A stretch of DNA of 64,000 bases from assembly GCA_902491475.1 (NCBI GenBank), contig CABUHY010000012.1, forward strand, positions 6,729 through 70,728, read 5' to 3'. This document shows, piece after piece, positions 33,030-41,217 of the stretch. Position 1 is the stretch's first letter. Each line of letters starts with the position of its first letter. The translations under genes and the position numbers were made by a program. Below the pieces are notes generated by a model that was not told the origin of the DNA, did not search any database, and saw only the letters and a program-made list of their open reading frames with translations. The DNA comes from an uncultured Eubacteriales bacterium (GTDB lineage Bacteria > Bacillota > Clostridia > Oscillospirales > Acutalibacteraceae).

Positions 33030-34156
33030 GCGAAGAATTTGACAGGGAAAAACAGAATAATGTTGATATAAGCTCATCGCCGGCTCCCGACGACAGGGAG
33101 ACTCACTATGCATATGAGGACGGTATGAAGGTGGCTCACAACCCCTATCAGGACGAAAAGCTGCAGTCGGACGGCGAAGCGGACGGCATTGCCGATGCCG
33201 AACCCTCGGAGGTTGCGGCAGCACCCAAGAGCAAGAAAAAGAAGATGAGAACCGTCGATAAGGTAATAATGATTATTGCGATTATCGTGTTCCTTGTGTC
33301 GCTGGGTGTTATTCTCAAAACCGTTTACGACATCACGCTCAACAAAAAACAGAACGAGGACATTGCGGGGCTTGTCACGGACTCCGTCGAGGAGACAAAG
33401 GAATACGGCGACGACGGCATACTTGAAAAATACCGCAGTGCGTACAACGCCAACAACGACCTTGTAGGTTGGATAGTTGTGCCGAACACCTCGATAAACC
33501 ATCCCGTCGTTCAGGGCAAAAACAACGAATATTATTTGAGAAGAAGCTTTTACGGCGACTATCAGAAGCGCGGAACGGTGTTTATGGACTATCGGGACCA
33601 CGCACAGCCGCTTTGTAAAAACACTATACTTTACGGTCATAACTTCCTTGACTCGACAATGTTTGCGGACCTTGAAAAGTACAAGGATATTGAGTTTTAT
33701 AAGACATCGCCCGTAATTCAGTTCGATACGATTTACGAAAAGCATAAATGGAAGGTTGTTGCGGTGTTCCTTACCAATGCCGACGACAAGGACGATAACG
33801 GATACACCTTCAACTATATCTATCCGTTTATGACGAACGACAATTTTGAAGCGTTTATGGACGAGGTCAAAATGCGTTCGCTGTACTTCACAAATGTAGA
33901 TGTGAACAAAAACGATAAAATTCTTACTCTCTCAACCTGTACGAGAGATATGGATATAAAGGGTAACGGCGAGACGAATGCAAGATTTGTCGTAATCGCA
34001 AGGCTTGTCAGGGACGGCGAGAGCGAAACCGTAGATGTTTCAAAGACCGTTAAGAACGACAATCCCCGTTATCCGCAGATTTGGTATGACGCACACGGGT
34101 TGTCAAACCCCTATGCCTATGCCGAAAGATGGTTCCCCGAAGGAGTTGAATATTGA
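33026..34156 (+). CDS. Class B sortase 1 with cytoplasmic extension
   Basis: Sortases cleave a sorting signal and attach proteins to peptidoglycan or to each other. The 376-residue product has an acidic N-terminal extension (about 1-75), a KKKKMR stop-transfer stretch, a membrane segment (about 79-101) and a sortase fold with catalytic H205 (LYGHN), C305 (LSTCT) and R320 (ARFVVIAR). The spacing and the insertion between His and Cys fit class B. The extension before the membrane is longer than in SrtB of Staphylococcus and unexplained. It overlaps pncC and the second sortase gene by 4 bases. Confidence 0.9.
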   Translation: MSEEFDREKQNNVDISSSPAPDDRETHYAYEDGMKVAHNPYQDEKLQSDGEADGIADAEPSEVAAAPKSKKKKMRTVDKVIMIIAIIVFLVSLGVILKTVYDITLNKKQNEDIAGLVTDSVEETKEYGDDGILEKYRSAYNANNDLVGWIVVPNTSINHPVVQGKNNEYYLRRSFYGDYQKRGTVFMDYRDHAQPLCKNTILYGHNFLDSTMFADLEKYKDIEFYKTSPVIQFDTIYEKHKWKVVAVFLTNADDKDDNGYTFNYIYPFMTNDNFEAFMDEVKMRSLYFTNVDVNKNDKILTLSTCTRDMDIKGNGETNARFVVIARLVRDGESETVDVSKTVKNDNPRYPQIWYDAHGLSNPYAYAERWFPEGVEY

Positions 34157-35445
34157 TGAAAGAAAACGAGTTTGACAAAAACGAAGAGCTGAATGTTCCC
34201 GAAGAAAACCGACCCGAAGCGCTTGAAGAGCTTCCCACGCCCGAAGTTTCCGACGATGTCTATGCCGAAATAGCGAAGAATATCGAAAACTCGGAGGCGT
34301 TCGACGAAAAGACGACAAGGCGTGTTAAATACGGCGGCGAACAGCATTTTGTCGATGTTGCAAACCCGTTCCAGACAGACAGGAGCGAAGAAAGCTCGGG
34401 CGAATTAAAGGGACTCGAAAAGGTTGAACCTACCGAGAAAAAGGAAAGGCCCAAGACCTTTGACGAGATGTTCAGGGACTTTTTCAGAAAGGTTTTCCCC
34501 AACAAGCAGGACAAGAAGCCCGAATTCATAAGGAAACTTGTAGCAAATCTCTCCGTTGTTGTGCTTATCGGCTGTGCGGTCGCGTTTGTTGTTATTTATG
34601 TTCAGGGAAATAAGACCGAAAAACAGCAGAACGGAATTTCAAGCCAGATTGTCGACACCGCCAACGAGGAGGAAGAGGCAAAGCTTTGGGAGGAGTTCCG
34701 TGCAAAATATCCGGATGTCAAAACTCCCGAGGGCATGATGGCGAAATACGCTTATCTCTATGCGCTCAATCAGGATTTGGTGGGCTGGATAAGCGTTCCG
34801 AATTCGGGAATTGATGTTCAGGTCGTTCAGTCGGCGAACAATTCCGATTATCTTAAAAAGGATTTCTACGGCAATTACAGCAGATACGGCTGCCCGTTTA
34901 TGGATTACAGGAACGACCCGAAATATCTCAATCAGAACACTATAATTTACGGACACCATATGAGCGACGGACTTGTATTTGCGGAATTGAGCAAGTACAA
35001 AACGCTTGACGGCTTTTTGGAGTCGCCGATAATCAACTACGATACGCTTTATAAATCATACAAGTTCAAGGTTTATGCGGTGTTTATCACAAACAGCAGG
35101 GAGCAGGACGACAACGGCTATATTTTCAACTACACCGTTACCTCGTTCGGCAGTACGGAGAATTTTGACAGCTATATCAAGGCGCTTGACGAGAGAAAGC
35201 TCTATACGACGGGCGTTGACATAAACTCGGCGGATAAGCTTATCACTCTTTCAACCTGCACATATGAGTTTACCGACGCAAGACTTGTGGTAGTCGGCAG
35301 ACTTTTAAGGACTGGAGAGACGGCGGATGTTGACACGACCTATGCCGTAACGAACGGCAATCCCCGTTATCCGCAGATATGGTACGACCAGAAGGGACAG
35401 TCAAATCCGTACAGCGGTTCGGCAAATTGGTATCCCGATAACTGA
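34153..35445 (+). CDS. Class B sortase 2 with long cytoplasmic extension
   Basis: The 430-residue product repeats the architecture of the preceding sortase: an acidic N-terminal region of about 125 residues, a membrane segment (about 130-152) and a class B sortase domain with H268 (YGHHM), C369 (LSTCT) and R377 (DARLVVVGR). It shares the C-terminal NGNPRYPQIWYD element and a terminal WYP with sortase 1, so the pair arose by duplication. The cytoplasmic part is Glu/Pro-rich. No protein with an obvious LPXTG or NPQTN anchoring tail is encoded in the window. Confidence 0.9.
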   Translation: MMKENEFDKNEELNVPEENRPEALEELPTPEVSDDVYAEIAKNIENSEAFDEKTTRRVKYGGEQHFVDVANPFQTDRSEESSGELKGLEKVEPTEKKERPKTFDEMFRDFFRKVFPNKQDKKPEFIRKLVANLSVVVLIGCAVAFVVIYVQGNKTEKQQNGISSQIVDTANEEEEAKLWEEFRAKYPDVKTPEGMMAKYAYLYALNQDLVGWISVPNSGIDVQVVQSANNSDYLKKDFYGNYSRYGCPFMDYRNDPKYLNQNTIIYGHHMSDGLVFAELSKYKTLDGFLESPIINYDTLYKSYKFKVYAVFITNSREQDDNGYIFNYTVTSFGSTENFDSYIKALDERKLYTTGVDINSADKLITLSTCTYEFTDARLVVVGRLLRTGETADVDTTYAVTNGNPRYPQIWYDQKGQSNPYSGSANWYPDN

Positions 35446-35477
35446 TAAGTAATTTTAATTAAGGTGGTAATAAAGAG

Positions 35478-37631
35478 ATGGAAATGAAGCTGTTTTCATT
35501 GTATCGCAACGCGGCAGACGCCTCTGTTAAGATGCAGATTAAGGTAATCGGCAGTCTTAACGGCTTTGCGGACAGCGATATTTCTTTTGATGAGTACACT
35601 TCACTCAAGGAGATGTTCGGAGGCCTTTCAAAGGCTATCAAGAGCAGTGATTTCATTGTAATCGCTGTTGAGTCGGGCATTTACAACTCAACAAAGTTAA
35701 AGCTTATGACCGCACTCTCTCTTGAAAAAGAGCAGAGCGAGTCTGTGCTTAAAAAGCTCTCGGAGCTTGACCTCGACGATGCTGCAAGGCAGAAAAATGC
35801 GGCTATGCCGGCAGGTGCAACCGTATTTGTGTCGATTGACGGCGTAAATTCGGGCTTTGCGGTTAAAAAAGGCTCACAGACAATCGCTATGATTCCCTTT
35901 GACGAACACAGGCTTGATTCGGTTCTCAAAAGAGGACTTGTTCCGTATATCACGAACGGCGGACGGCTCAATTCGGTAGCGGAAGCCGAGGCCCCAGCCG
36001 TACCCGAGGTTAAGGAAGAACCGATTTCGGAGACTGTGGAGGATATAAGCGAGCAGGAAAAAGACATTGCCGCACACACCCTCAACATTCTTAAAGAGTC
36101 CGATGTTAAAATTGCCGTAAACGGAAATACAAACTCCACTGTTTTGCGTGAGTTTGCGGCGGGACTTGACGATTTTGAGGAATACTTTACCTTTACCCCT
36201 CACATTGAGGACAGGGGCGACTACAATGTAACCGATTACACCGCGCAGATGGCCCGTTCGGCAAAGGACCTTTCGAGCGCAACGCTCGGCGCATGCATTT
36301 CCGATATTTTCACAACCAACGACGGCTGCGATTATATCTGCATATCGGTTGCGACGGACAAGTCGGCTCTTGTCAGAAAGCTCTATAAAGAGGACGGCGA
36401 GGACGATGCTCATTTCATCAGAATTGCGACGGAAGAACTGCTGGCGCTTATCGGAGAAAAGGCAATGGGCAACAATTCGGTAGGCATCGAGATAGCTCAG
36501 GACGAAGCGCCCAAGGCAGACAAAAAGCTCAGCAAAAAGGCAAAGACGGCAATAATTTCGGTTGTTGCGCTCCTGCTTGTTGCGGCTGTTACGGTGGCGG
36601 CAGTTTATTTTGTGAAGCAGAAGAACGCTCAAAAAGAACCCGAGACCACAACTCCCGTGGAGACTCAGGCTCCCGAGACCACAACCGAAGCTCCCGTCAG
36701 CACTGAGACTATGTCGCTGTCAAAGCTTATGCGCTTTGAGCTTGTAAACGGCATAACAAACGAAGAGCCCACCACCGTTCCCGTTGAGACTACGGCAGGT
36801 GCAATCACGGCGAACGAACCGCAGACGCAGGCTCCCGCACAGGACCCGAACGCAGTTCCGAGCGTAATTACTGTAAACGGACAGGAAATCGATGCAAAGG
36901 AAGCAATCGCAAGGATAATCACGGCGGAGACCGACAGCAGCTTCAATGCCGAGACATTGAAGGCTCAGGCGGTAATCACATATACCTATCTCAAATACAG
37001 GAACACAAACTGGAGAATAAGCAATCTTACTATTGCAGATAATTATACGCAGGAAGCATATGACGCCGTAAACGAGGTGTTCGGCCGCTATCTTACCTTT
37101 AACGATCAGGTTGCGTTTACGCCGTATTGCAGAATGTCGGCAGGCAAAACCGCTAACGCTTCGACCGTTTTCGGCAAGGACTTCACATATCTCAAGAGTG
37201 TTGTCAGCACGCCCGACAAGCAGAGAGACGGATATAAAAAGGAAGTTCTTCTCACGGCGGATGAAATCAAGGCAGGCGCTCTGGCATTTGATTCTACAAT
37301 CGAATTTTCCGACGATATTTCCACATGGCTTTCAATCGGCGCTCACGACACTGCGGTAAGCACGGGCACGGGCTATGTCGAGAAGATAACCGTCGGCAAC
37401 AAAGAGGTTTCGGGCGTTACATTTATCTATGATATAATGAAAAACAAGGAACTTTCCTCGCCCTGCTTCAGCCTTTCGTATGACGCCGCAAGCGGAACAT
37501 ACACAATTACCACCTTCGGCGACGGCTACGGCGTGGGCATGAGCCAGCTCGGAGCTGACAGTATGGCTGTTTCGGGTTCAAAGTTTGACGAAATACTCGA
37601 CAAATATTTCCCGGGAACATTTCTTAACTGA
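35478..37631 (+). CDS. SpoIID/LytB-domain protein with cytoplasmic N-domain
   Basis: The 717-residue protein has about 350 cytoplasmic residues of unrecognised type, a membrane segment (about 358-379), a Thr/Pro/Glu-rich linker (TTTPVETQAPETTTEAP) and a C-terminal SpoIID/LytB domain (about 470-717). The domain keeps the catalytic Glu (E484 in TAETDSSFNAETLKAQAV) and a GVGMSQLGA motif at about 685-693. Its first position reads GYG where SpoIID usually has GHG. SpoIID-type enzymes cut peptidoglycan glycan strands, in SpoIID itself during engulfment. Here it ends the sortase operon after a 32-base gap, suggesting a cell-wall remodelling or anchoring role in growing cells. Confidence 0.82.
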   Translation: MEMKLFSLYRNAADASVKMQIKVIGSLNGFADSDISFDEYTSLKEMFGGLSKAIKSSDFIVIAVESGIYNSTKLKLMTALSLEKEQSESVLKKLSELDLDDAARQKNAAMPAGATVFVSIDGVNSGFAVKKGSQTIAMIPFDEHRLDSVLKRGLVPYITNGGRLNSVAEAEAPAVPEVKEEPISETVEDISEQEKDIAAHTLNILKESDVKIAVNGNTNSTVLREFAAGLDDFEEYFTFTPHIEDRGDYNVTDYTAQMARSAKDLSSATLGACISDIFTTNDGCDYICISVATDKSALVRKLYKEDGEDDAHFIRIATEELLALIGEKAMGNNSVGIEIAQDEAPKADKKLSKKAKTAIISVVALLLVAAVTVAAVYFVKQKNAQKEPETTTPVETQAPETTTEAPVSTETMSLSKLMRFELVNGITNEEPTTVPVETTAGAITANEPQTQAPAQDPNAVPSVITVNGQEIDAKEAIARIITAETDSSFNAETLKAQAVITYTYLKYRNTNWRISNLTIADNYTQEAYDAVNEVFGRYLTFNDQVAFTPYCRMSAGKTANASTVFGKDFTYLKSVVSTPDKQRDGYKKEVLLTADEIKAGALAFDSTIEFSDDISTWLSIGAHDTAVSTGTGYVEKITVGNKEVSGVTFIYDIMKNKELSSPCFSLSYDAASGTYTITTFGDGYGVGMSQLGADSMAVSGSKFDEILDKYFPGTFLN

Positions 37632-37663
37632 CAAAAATAATTTTACATAAACGGAGGAGAATA

Positions 37664-37824
37664 GTGTGAAAAATCACACCATTCATAATTATATTGCCCT
37701 CAAAATTTGCCTTTGGCAGAATTTTGAGATGGCAGAAATCACCATCACGCCTGTTCAGGCAACGCAGGCTAAACCGGTGATTTTTAATAAACTATTTGTT
37801 GCCTGAAAGGCTATGGTGATTAAA
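37664..37824 (+). promoter_or_regulatory. Structured leader upstream of galE
   Basis: This non-coding stretch is unusually rich in inverted repeats: GTGTGA-AAAA-TCACAC (about 37664-37679); CTCAAAATT/TGCC with GGCA/AATTTTGAG (about 37699-37729); GCCTG-TTC-AGGC (about 37751-37762); and AATCACCAT near 37738, which can pair with ATGGTGATT at 37813-37821 across the start region. GGAGGAGAATA precedes GTG-TGA at 37664, a start directly followed by stop. The last pairing would cover the galE ribosome-binding site, so translational control is possible. Confidence 0.45.
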
Positions 37825-38844
37825 ATGGCAATTCTTGTTACGGGCGGAGCCGGATTTATCGGTTCCCACACATGTGTTGAGCTTCTCAATGCGGGATACG
37901 ACATAGTGGTTGTGGATAACTACTATAACGCAAGCCCCAAGGCGCTTGAAAGGGTCAAGGAACTCACGGGTAAGGAATTTAAGTCCTATAACTGCGATGT
38001 CAGAGACTCGGAGGGTATGGACAAAATTTTCAAAGAAAATAAGATTGATGCGGTAATTCATTTCGCAGGTCTTAAAGCGGTCGGCGAGTCCTGCCAAAAG
38101 CCGATTGAATACTATGACAACAATATCGGCGGTACGCTGAAGCTTTGCGATGTTATGAGAAATAACGGCTGCAAGAATATTGTTTTCAGCTCTTCCGCAA
38201 CGGTTTACGGAATGAACAATGTTTCTCCGCTTAAAGAGACAATGAAAACGGGCGGCACCACAAACCCATACGGCACGACAAAGTATATGATTGAGATTAT
38301 CCTTGAGGATATTTACAAGTCGGACAACGAGTGGAATGTTACGCTCCTGCGTTATTTCAACCCCATCGGCGCACACGAGAGCGGCAGAATAGGCGAAAAT
38401 CCGAACGGAATACCGAACAATCTTATGCCTTACATCACACAGGTTGCAATCGGCAAGCGCCCGTATCTCAGTGTTTACGGCGACGATTACGACACGCCCG
38501 ACGGAACGGGAGTCAGGGATTATATCCATGTTGTTGACCTCGCAGACGGTCATGTCAAGGCTGTTAAAAACATTCTTGAGGGCAACAAGGGCGTTCAGAT
38601 ATTCAACCTCGGAACAGGCAAGGGTTACAGCGTGCTTGACATAGTCAAGGCGTTCAGCAAGGTTTACGGCAAGGAGCTTCCCTACAAGATTGCTCCGAGA
38701 CGCCCCGGCGACCTTGCGGTCTGCTATTCCGACCCGACAAAGGCAAAAGAGGTTCTCGGTTGGGAAGCGAAGAGGGATATTGACGATATGTGCCGTGATT
38801 CGTGGAATTGGCAGTCAAAAAATCCCAACGGCTATGACGACTGA
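37825..38844 (+). CDS. galE: UDP-glucose 4-epimerase GalE
   Basis: GalE interconverts UDP-glucose and UDP-galactose using tightly bound NAD. The 339-residue protein has the Rossmann motif TGGAGFIGSHT, the SSSATVYG strand and the catalytic YGTTKYM (YxxxK), and ends with the usual GWEAKRDIDDMCRD region. I favour ATG 37825 because homologues start MAILVTGG; an in-frame ATG at 37813 is also possible. It is preceded by an unusual structured leader and is not within an obvious galactose operon. Confidence 0.93.
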   Translation: MAILVTGGAGFIGSHTCVELLNAGYDIVVVDNYYNASPKALERVKELTGKEFKSYNCDVRDSEGMDKIFKENKIDAVIHFAGLKAVGESCQKPIEYYDNNIGGTLKLCDVMRNNGCKNIVFSSSATVYGMNNVSPLKETMKTGGTTNPYGTTKYMIEIILEDIYKSDNEWNVTLLRYFNPIGAHESGRIGENPNGIPNNLMPYITQVAIGKRPYLSVYGDDYDTPDGTGVRDYIHVVDLADGHVKAVKNILEGNKGVQIFNLGTGKGYSVLDIVKAFSKVYGKELPYKIAPRRPGDLAVCYSDPTKAKEVLGWEAKRDIDDMCRDSWNWQSKNPNGYDD

Positions 38845-38878
38845 TATTTCATATACTGTATAATACGGAGGACTCGGC

Positions 38879-39451
38879 ATGAAAAATAAAAAAGCTCTTA
38901 TTATTGTTCTTGCGATAGTTGCGGTAATCGCAATACTTGTCGGAAGCGTTGTATCTTCCTACAACAGCCTTGTTGACGAGAGGGAAACCGTCAGCAACGC
39001 ACAGGCGAATGTCCAGACAATGTTACAGCGGAGAGCGGACCTTATTCCGAATCTTGTAAACACGGTCAAGGGCTATGCGGCGCACGAGGAAGAAGTGTAC
39101 ACCGCTATTGCGGACGCCCGTTCAAAGCTTTCGGGTGCAAGCTCCGTTGATGAGATGGAACAGGCAAACTCCGAGCTCGACAGCGCAATATCAAGACTTC
39201 TTGTTGTAGTGGAAAATTATCCCGAGCTTAAAGCGGATACGCAGTTTATCAATCTTCAGGATGAGCTTGCAGGCTCGGAAAACAGGATTTCCGTTGCACG
39301 CAAGGACTATAACGATGTTGCGAAAGCGTATAACACTCATATCAAGAAATTCCCCGCAAATATAGTTGCTTCCGTGTTCAATTTTGAACAGGCGGAATAC
39401 TTTGAGGCTTCAAGTGAGGCACAGACCGTACCGAGCGTCAATTTTGATTGA
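38879..39451 (+). CDS. LemA family protein
   Basis: The 190-residue protein has one N-terminal membrane helix (about 5-27) and a helical domain with the LemA signatures YNSLVDERETVSNAQANVQ and RADLIPNLVNTVKGYA, ending with NFEQAEYFEAS. LemA proteins are membrane-anchored helical bundles of unsettled function that are often encoded beside TPM-domain proteins, as here. GGAGG precedes the start, and the stop overlaps the frame of the next gene. Confidence 0.92.
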   Translation: MKNKKALIIVLAIVAVIAILVGSVVSSYNSLVDERETVSNAQANVQTMLQRRADLIPNLVNTVKGYAAHEEEVYTAIADARSKLSGASSVDEMEQANSELDSAISRLLVVVENYPELKADTQFINLQDELAGSENRISVARKDYNDVAKAYNTHIKKFPANIVASVFNFEQAEYFEASSEAQTVPSVNFD

Positions 39452-39474
39452 TGCTTAGGCGAGTGGGTGAGTGT

Positions 39475-40260
39475 ATGAAAAAGGTTTCTGCGGCGGTATT
39501 GACCGTGATTTTGCTGTTGATGTCATTGTCGGTCGGCGCTTTTGCGGCAAAATATCCTACTCCCACACAGAAATTTTTCGTAAACGATTTTGCCGATTGC
39601 ATAAGTGATGCCGACGAGCAGAAAATGCAGTCTATGGCAGAGGAGTTATATGAAAAATCGGGCGCACAGGTGGTTTGCGTAACCGTTGATTCGCTTGACG
39701 GCGAAGAGGTCAGGAATTATGCGCTCGGCTTGGGCAGAGAGTGGGGCATAGGCAGTAAAAACGACAACAACGGCGTCCTTTTATTGCTTGCCGTTGACGA
39801 CAGACAGGTGGATATTGAGGTCGGCTACGGGCTTGAGGGCACGCTGACCGACGGCAAAACGGGAAGAATTCTCGACACCTATGCTATGCCGTATTTGAGA
39901 GACAACGATTTTTCAACGGGGCTTTACAAGGCGTTTTCCGCGCTGATAGGCGAAACCGCAAATGAGTACGGCGTTGAGATTGACGGCTCAAGAACGGCTC
40001 CCGACGATACAGATGAGGATTATGACACCGATGATAATGAAATGACCGCAGTACAGATGATAGTCTTTTTTATAATCGCAATAATCATGATAGCATTATT
40101 CATTAGACACCCGTGGCTATTTTTCTTATTTAGCGGTCGCGGCGGAAACAGTAATCATCGTTCAGGCGGTGGCTTCGGCGGCTTCTCGGGCGGTGGCGGA
40201 GGAGGCTTCTCCGGCGGCGGAGGCTCGTTCGGCGGTGGCGGAAGCTCCAGAGGCTTCTGA
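39475..40260 (+). CDS. TPM-domain protein (YgcG-like) with Gly-rich tail
   Basis: The 261-residue protein has a signal peptide (KKVSAAVLTVILLLMSLSVGAFA) and a TPM domain (about 22-160) with FVNDFADCISDADEQ and the diagnostic RQVDIEVGYGLEGTLTDGKTGRILD. A membrane segment near 190-210 and a C-terminal tail of Gly, Ser and Phe follow. The tail is a classic feature of YgcG-type proteins. ATG 39475 gives a proper signal peptide; the frame is open upstream to a TTG at 39448. It is paired with lemA, which is the conserved arrangement. The joint role is unknown, perhaps in membrane protein quality or stress. Confidence 0.9.
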   Translation: MKKVSAAVLTVILLLMSLSVGAFAAKYPTPTQKFFVNDFADCISDADEQKMQSMAEELYEKSGAQVVCVTVDSLDGEEVRNYALGLGREWGIGSKNDNNGVLLLLAVDDRQVDIEVGYGLEGTLTDGKTGRILDTYAMPYLRDNDFSTGLYKAFSALIGETANEYGVEIDGSRTAPDDTDEDYDTDDNEMTAVQMIVFFIIAIIMIALFIRHPWLFFLFSGRGGNSNHRSGGGFGGFSGGGGGGFSGGGGSFGGGGSSRGF

Positions 40261-40276
40261 CGGAATACAATAAATT

Positions 40277-40304
40277 AACGCCTTGCAATAGCAAGGCGTT
40301 TTTT
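40277..40304 (+). terminator. Intrinsic terminator after TPM gene
   Basis: AACGCCTTGC (40277-40286) pairs with GCAAGGCGTT (40291-40300) around AATA, then a T-run. Confidence 0.9.
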
Positions 40305-40349
40305 GTATCGTTTTTTGTGTGCTGATACGGCGGTAGCGACCATTAGGCG

Positions 40350-40576
40350 AGGTAAGAGGTAATAGTGAAGAGTGAATAGGTGTGGGTGCTTCGCACGTCG
40401 TCGTTTGCTTCGTATCGTTCGCAACAGCCTTTGGCTATTTCTCACTCGCTACGCAACTCCTCCTTTTCCGCAAAAATCACGCTCGGCTCGCCTGCTCGGT
40501 TGTAAACGCCCTCCCGACGGCTCGCTGTCGCTACCGACTTTTGCGGATTTACGGCGGGAGCAAGCCCCCGCCCTAC
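40350..40576. repeat. Full copy of the 225-bp dispersed element
   Basis: From GGTAATAGTGAAGAGTGAA to the GC-rich palindrome ending CCGCCCTACC, this copy matches 13906-14130 almost base for base. The differences I see are confined to the first third, including absence of a GGC triplet and CTTCG for CTCCG. Open frames across it are identical in both copies but do not resemble proteins. The 592-base gap 40261-40852 contains only this element and the two repeats that follow. Confidence 0.85.
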
Positions 40577-40600
40577 CGATACGACAACGCACAATCCGTA

Positions 40601-40673
40601 GGGACAGGGCTTGCCCCTGTCCGAAAGAAATTATATATAAGTCATATTGGCGGACAGCTCTTGCGGCTGTCCG
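40601..40673. repeat. Pair of GC-rich palindromes
   Basis: GGACAGGGC-TTG-CCCCTGTCC at 40601-40622 and GGACAGC...GCTGTCC at 40652-40672 are related hairpins sharing the GGACAG arm, separated by an AT-rich stretch. Confidence 0.65.
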
Positions 40674-40677
40674 TCAC

Positions 40678-40817
40678 AGGCTCCCTTGTAAAGGGAGCTG
40701 TCATTTTTTGGATAACAAAAAATGACTGAGGGATTTTTATAAAATCATATAAAATCGACCTTGAAATCCCTCCGAGTTGCCTCACGGCAACCCACCTCCC
40801 TTTACAAGGGCGGCTTA
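40678..40817. repeat. MITE-like 140-bp imperfect palindrome
   Basis: The ends are complementary: GGCTCCCTTGTAAAGGGAG at the left and CTCCCTTTACAAGGGCGGCT at the right. Inside are nested pairs: CATTTTTTGG/ACAAAAAATG, GAGGGATTT with AAATCCCTC, and TTGCC-TCAC-GGCAA. It looks like a non-autonomous mobile repeat of a type that I recall as common in gut Clostridia genomes, though I cannot name a published family. Confidence 0.7.
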
Positions 40818-40852
40818 GTCTTGCGAACATTTTAAATGGAAAACAACGGCAA

Positions 40853-41077
40853 TTATTTATCCCTTTTACCGAAAAGCTTTTTCTCCAAAAACCAATCGGC
40901 AACAAAGGAAATGAGCATTATCACGGCTGTACCGATTATATTCAATTTCCATATCGAGGCGTTTTGGTATTCTCCGTTGTTTGTTCCGTAAAAATAAATT
41001 ACAGCTTCAAACGAAAGATATACCGCAAGAAAGCATACAAGAAAAATTGCTTTGTATTTCGTCCTTGTCACAAGCAT
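40853..41077 (-). CDS. Small two-segment membrane protein
   Basis: The product of about 74 residues has two hydrophobic segments (AIFLVCFLAVYLSFEAVIYF and IIGTAVIMLISFVADWF) and a basic C-terminus (KKLFGKRDK). No family is recognised. The start is uncertain: GTG 41080, ATG 41077 and GTG 41071 are in frame, and the GGAG at 41082-41085 fits the last best by spacing. A convincing promoter upstream on the same strand supports expression. Confidence 0.6.
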   Translation of the reverse strand: MLVTRTKYKAIFLVCFLAVYLSFEAVIYFYGTNNGEYQNASIWKLNIIGTAVIMLISFVADWFLEKKLFGKRDK

Positions 41078-41117
41078 CACGCTCCGTTTAACAATATAAC
41101 ATTGTTCTTACAATTAT

Positions 41118-41146
41118 ATTAAAACTTATATTTTACAAAATGTCAA
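41118..41146 (-). promoter_or_regulatory. Promoter of the small membrane protein
   Basis: On the minus strand TTGACA (41141-41146) and TTTAAT (41118-41123) are spaced by 17 bases. An inverted repeat AACAAT/ATTGTT lies between it and the gene. Confidence 0.6.
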
Positions 41147-41154
41147 TGAATTTT

Positions 41155-41200
41155 AATAAAAATATCGCCGCAGTTTAATCTCACGAAAAAACTGCGGCGA
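41155..41200 (-). terminator. Intrinsic terminator of the DUF1846 gene
   Basis: TCGCCGCAGTTT (41165-41176) pairs with AAACTGCGGCGA (41189-41200). On the minus strand the stem is followed by a T-rich tract (41155-41164). Confidence 0.8.
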
Positions 41201-41217
41201 ATATATTGTTATCTCAT

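Noticed and set aside
35874..36632. 252-codon minus-strand open frame inside the SpoIID-like gene
   Set aside because: Shadow of the plus-strand gene, with low-complexity Arg/Cys/Leu composition.
37792..38553. 253-codon minus-strand open frame opposite galE
   Set aside because: galE is unmistakable on the plus strand and the antisense product has no recognisable domain.
38859..38864. TATAAT just upstream of lemA as a promoter
   Set aside because: It is so close to the ribosome-binding site that the transcript would start inside or next to it, and no -35 box is evident.
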